64,000 nt of DNA from Mycolicibacterium psychrotolerans (lineage in GTDB: Bacteria > Actinomycetota > Actinomycetes > Mycobacteriales > Mycobacteriaceae). The DNA lies in contig NZ_AP022574.1 of assembly GCF_010729305.1 (NCBI RefSeq), positions 5,518,001 to 5,582,000 on the forward strand, written 5' to 3'. Shown in pieces: positions 58,868 through 64,000 of the stretch; the stretch's first letter is position 1; every line of letters begins with the position of its first letter. The notes beneath the pieces were generated by a model. That model searched no databases. It was given only the letters and a program-made list of their open reading frames with translations, and had not been told where the DNA came from. A program made the translations under genes and the position numbers.

Positions 58868-60283
58868 ATGGCGTCGCAGACGGAGTACGACCTGGTGGTC
58901 ATCGGCTCGGGACCGGGCGGGCAGAAAGCGGCAGTGGCCGCGTCCAAGCTGGGTAAGTCCGTCGCGGTCATCGAACGGGGCTGGATGCTGGGCGGCGTCT
59001 GCGTGAACACCGGCACGATCCCGTCGAAGACGCTGCGCGAGGCGGTCATCTACCTGACCGGAATGAACCAGCGCGAGCTGTACGGCACCAGCTACCGGGT
59101 CAAGGACAACATCACCACCGAGGACCTGCACATGCGTACCTCGCACGTCATCACCCGGGAGATCGACGTCGTCCGCAGCCAGCTGATACGCAACAAGATC
59201 GACCTGTTCACCGGCCACGGCCGCTTCGTCGACCCACACACCGTGGTGGTCGAGAACGAGAACGACAGTGAGCACACCACCGTCAGCGGCGAGCACATCG
59301 TGATCGCCACCGGCACCAAACCCGCACGGCCGGACGGCATCGAGTTCGACGACGAGCACGTGCTCGACTCCGACGGAATCCTCGGGTTGAAGAAGGTGCC
59401 GACGTCGATGGTCGTCGTCGGAGCGGGCGTCGTCGGGATCGAGTACGCGTCGATCTTCGCCGCGCTCGGCACGAAGGTCACCGTCGTCGAGAAGCGGCCC
59501 TCCATGCTCGACTTCGTCGACTCGGAGATCGTCGAGGCGCTGACCTTTCACCTGCGCGATCTGGCGGTCACGTTCCGGTTCGGTGAGGAGGTGACGGGCG
59601 TGGAGATCGGCGACGAGTCGACGTTGACGACGCTGGCCTCCGGGAAACAGATCGCCGCCGACACCGTGATGTACTCGGCCGGCCGCCAAGGCCTCACCGA
59701 CACGTTGGATCTGAAGGCCGCCGGACTCGAGGCCGACAAGAGGGGGCGTTTGGACGTCGGTGACGATTTCCGCACCGCCGTCGAGCACATCTTCGCCGTC
59801 GGCGACGTCATCGGATTTCCCGCGCTGGCGGCCACCTCGATGGATCAGGGCCGGCTCGCCGCGTACCACGCGTTCGACGAGCCTGCGAATGACATGACCG
59901 CCCTGCAACCGATCGGGATCTACACCATCCCCGAGGTCTCCTACGTCGGCGCCACCGAAGCCGAGCTGACGGAGCAGTCCATCCCGTACGAGTTCGGGGT
60001 GGCCCGCTACCGCGAACTCGCCCGCGGTCAGATCGCCGGCGACTCCCACGGCATGCTCAAGCTTCTGGTGTCGACCGAGGACCGCACGCTGCTCGGCGTC
60101 CACATCTTCGGCACGAACGCCACCGAGCTCATCCATATCGGGCAGGCGGTGATGGGGTGCGGCGGCACGGTCGACTACCTCGTCGACGCCGTGCTCAACT
60201 ATCCGACGTTCTCCGAGGCTTACAAGGTGGCGGCGCTGGACGTGACCAACAAGCTGCGCGCGGTCGAAGAGTTCCGGAAATAG
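58868..60283 (+). CDS. sthA: Soluble pyridine nucleotide transhydrogenase
   Basis: 471 residues. Looks like the dihydrolipoamide dehydrogenase family but with only one Cys of the redox pair: GGVCVNTGTIPSKT has Cys45 and Thr50, the mark of SthA-type transhydrogenases. FAD motif VIGSGPGGQKAAVAASKLG, NAD motif VVVGAGVVGIEYASIFAALG, and the C-terminal dimerisation part (YTIPEVSYVGATE). It transfers hydride between NAD(H) and NADP(H). ATG at 58868 has AAGGGGTAAGGAAC upstream. A shared terminator separates it from convergent rpoC. Confidence 0.95.
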   Translation: MASQTEYDLVVIGSGPGGQKAAVAASKLGKSVAVIERGWMLGGVCVNTGTIPSKTLREAVIYLTGMNQRELYGTSYRVKDNITTEDLHMRTSHVITREIDVVRSQLIRNKIDLFTGHGRFVDPHTVVVENENDSEHTTVSGEHIVIATGTKPARPDGIEFDDEHVLDSDGILGLKKVPTSMVVVGAGVVGIEYASIFAALGTKVTVVEKRPSMLDFVDSEIVEALTFHLRDLAVTFRFGEEVTGVEIGDESTLTTLASGKQIAADTVMYSAGRQGLTDTLDLKAAGLEADKRGRLDVGDDFRTAVEHIFAVGDVIGFPALAATSMDQGRLAAYHAFDEPANDMTALQPIGIYTIPEVSYVGATEAELTEQSIPYEFGVARYRELARGQIAGDSHGMLKLLVSTEDRTLLGVHIFGTNATELIHIGQAVMGCGGTVDYLVDAVLNYPTFSEAYKVAALDVTNKLRAVEEFRK

Positions 60284-60284
60284 A

Positions 60285-60322
60285 AAGAACCCCCACTCCC
60301 GAGACCGGGAGCGGGGGTTCTT
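60285..60322. terminator. Bidirectional intrinsic terminator between sthA and rpoC
   Basis: AAGAACCCCC-A-CTCCCG, an AGAC loop, and CGGGAG-C-GGGGGTTCTT form a 16-bp stem with one internal mismatch. T-rich flanks lie on each strand, so it can stop both convergent transcripts. It starts 2 bases after the sthA stop and ends about 10 bases before the rpoC stop. Confidence 0.92.
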
Positions 60323-60332
60323 CCCTTACGAA

Positions 60333-64000
<3,668 letters not shown>

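Overview
The window is high-GC actinobacterial DNA from a mycobacterium, most likely a fast-growing Mycolicibacterium (genus-level call, not species). The evidence is the complete gene order rpoC ... rpsL-rpsG-fusA-tuf ... mycofactocin cluster ... S10 operon ... atsA/FGE ... spc operon ... sppA ... SAM methyltransferases. As far as I recall, this is the backbone of the M. tuberculosis Rv0668-Rv0726 interval, here read in inverted orientation. DUF732, DUF3558, DUF3060, cutinase and DUF222/HNH families also fit.

Layout. 1-3000: three tandem class I SAM methyltransferases facing the protease gene sppA. 4786-9464: a DUF732 secreted protein and the spc-type ribosomal genes (rplN to rplO, ending at a strong terminator). 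9655-13551: an arylsulfatase (atsA), an LpqN-like lipoprotein and a formylglycine-generating enzyme, wedged between ribosomal operons; the FGE should mature the sulfatase. 13652-19030: the S10 ribosomal operon (rpsJ to rpsQ) with its own terminator and a structured leader. 19396-24577: accessory metabolism (lipoprotein carboxylesterase, cytochrome P450, TetR repressor with a DHA2 efflux pump). 24567-31751: a complete mycofactocin system, mftA-mftG on the minus strand with divergent mftR. MftA is a 30-residue precursor peptide; MftB presents it, MftC decarboxylates and crosslinks it, MftE releases the C-terminal dipeptide, MftD oxidises it, MftF glycosylates it, and MftG reoxidises the cofactor.

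31756-41677: a shrunken ECF sigma factor coupled to a three-domain VOC protein, a DUF222 HNH nuclease, a ferredoxin reductase, an arginine/ornithine module (AsnC, DDAH-like, RocD), a mycofactocin-coupled SDR, a SHOCT membrane protein and a cutinase. 41789-46489: the str operon (rpsL, rpsG, fusA, tuf) with promoter and terminator. 46525-50022: a TetR regulator, two DUF3558 lipoproteins, two DUF3060 exported proteins and a DUF3616-like protein. 50016-56022: a CotH-like kinase and the fadE8-echA4-paaX-echA5 acyl-CoA operon. 56051-60283: a PAP2 membrane enzyme, endonuclease IV, an alpha/beta hydrolase and soluble transhydrogenase. 60333-64000: the 3' part of rpoC, cut by the window edge.

Most minus-strand genes are packed in short-gap or overlapping operons. 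I see no tRNA, rRNA, CRISPR array, insertion sequence or prophage. Mycofactocin is a described system. The least explained parts are the CotH/DUF3616/DUF3060 block and the deleted sigma factor with its VOC partner.
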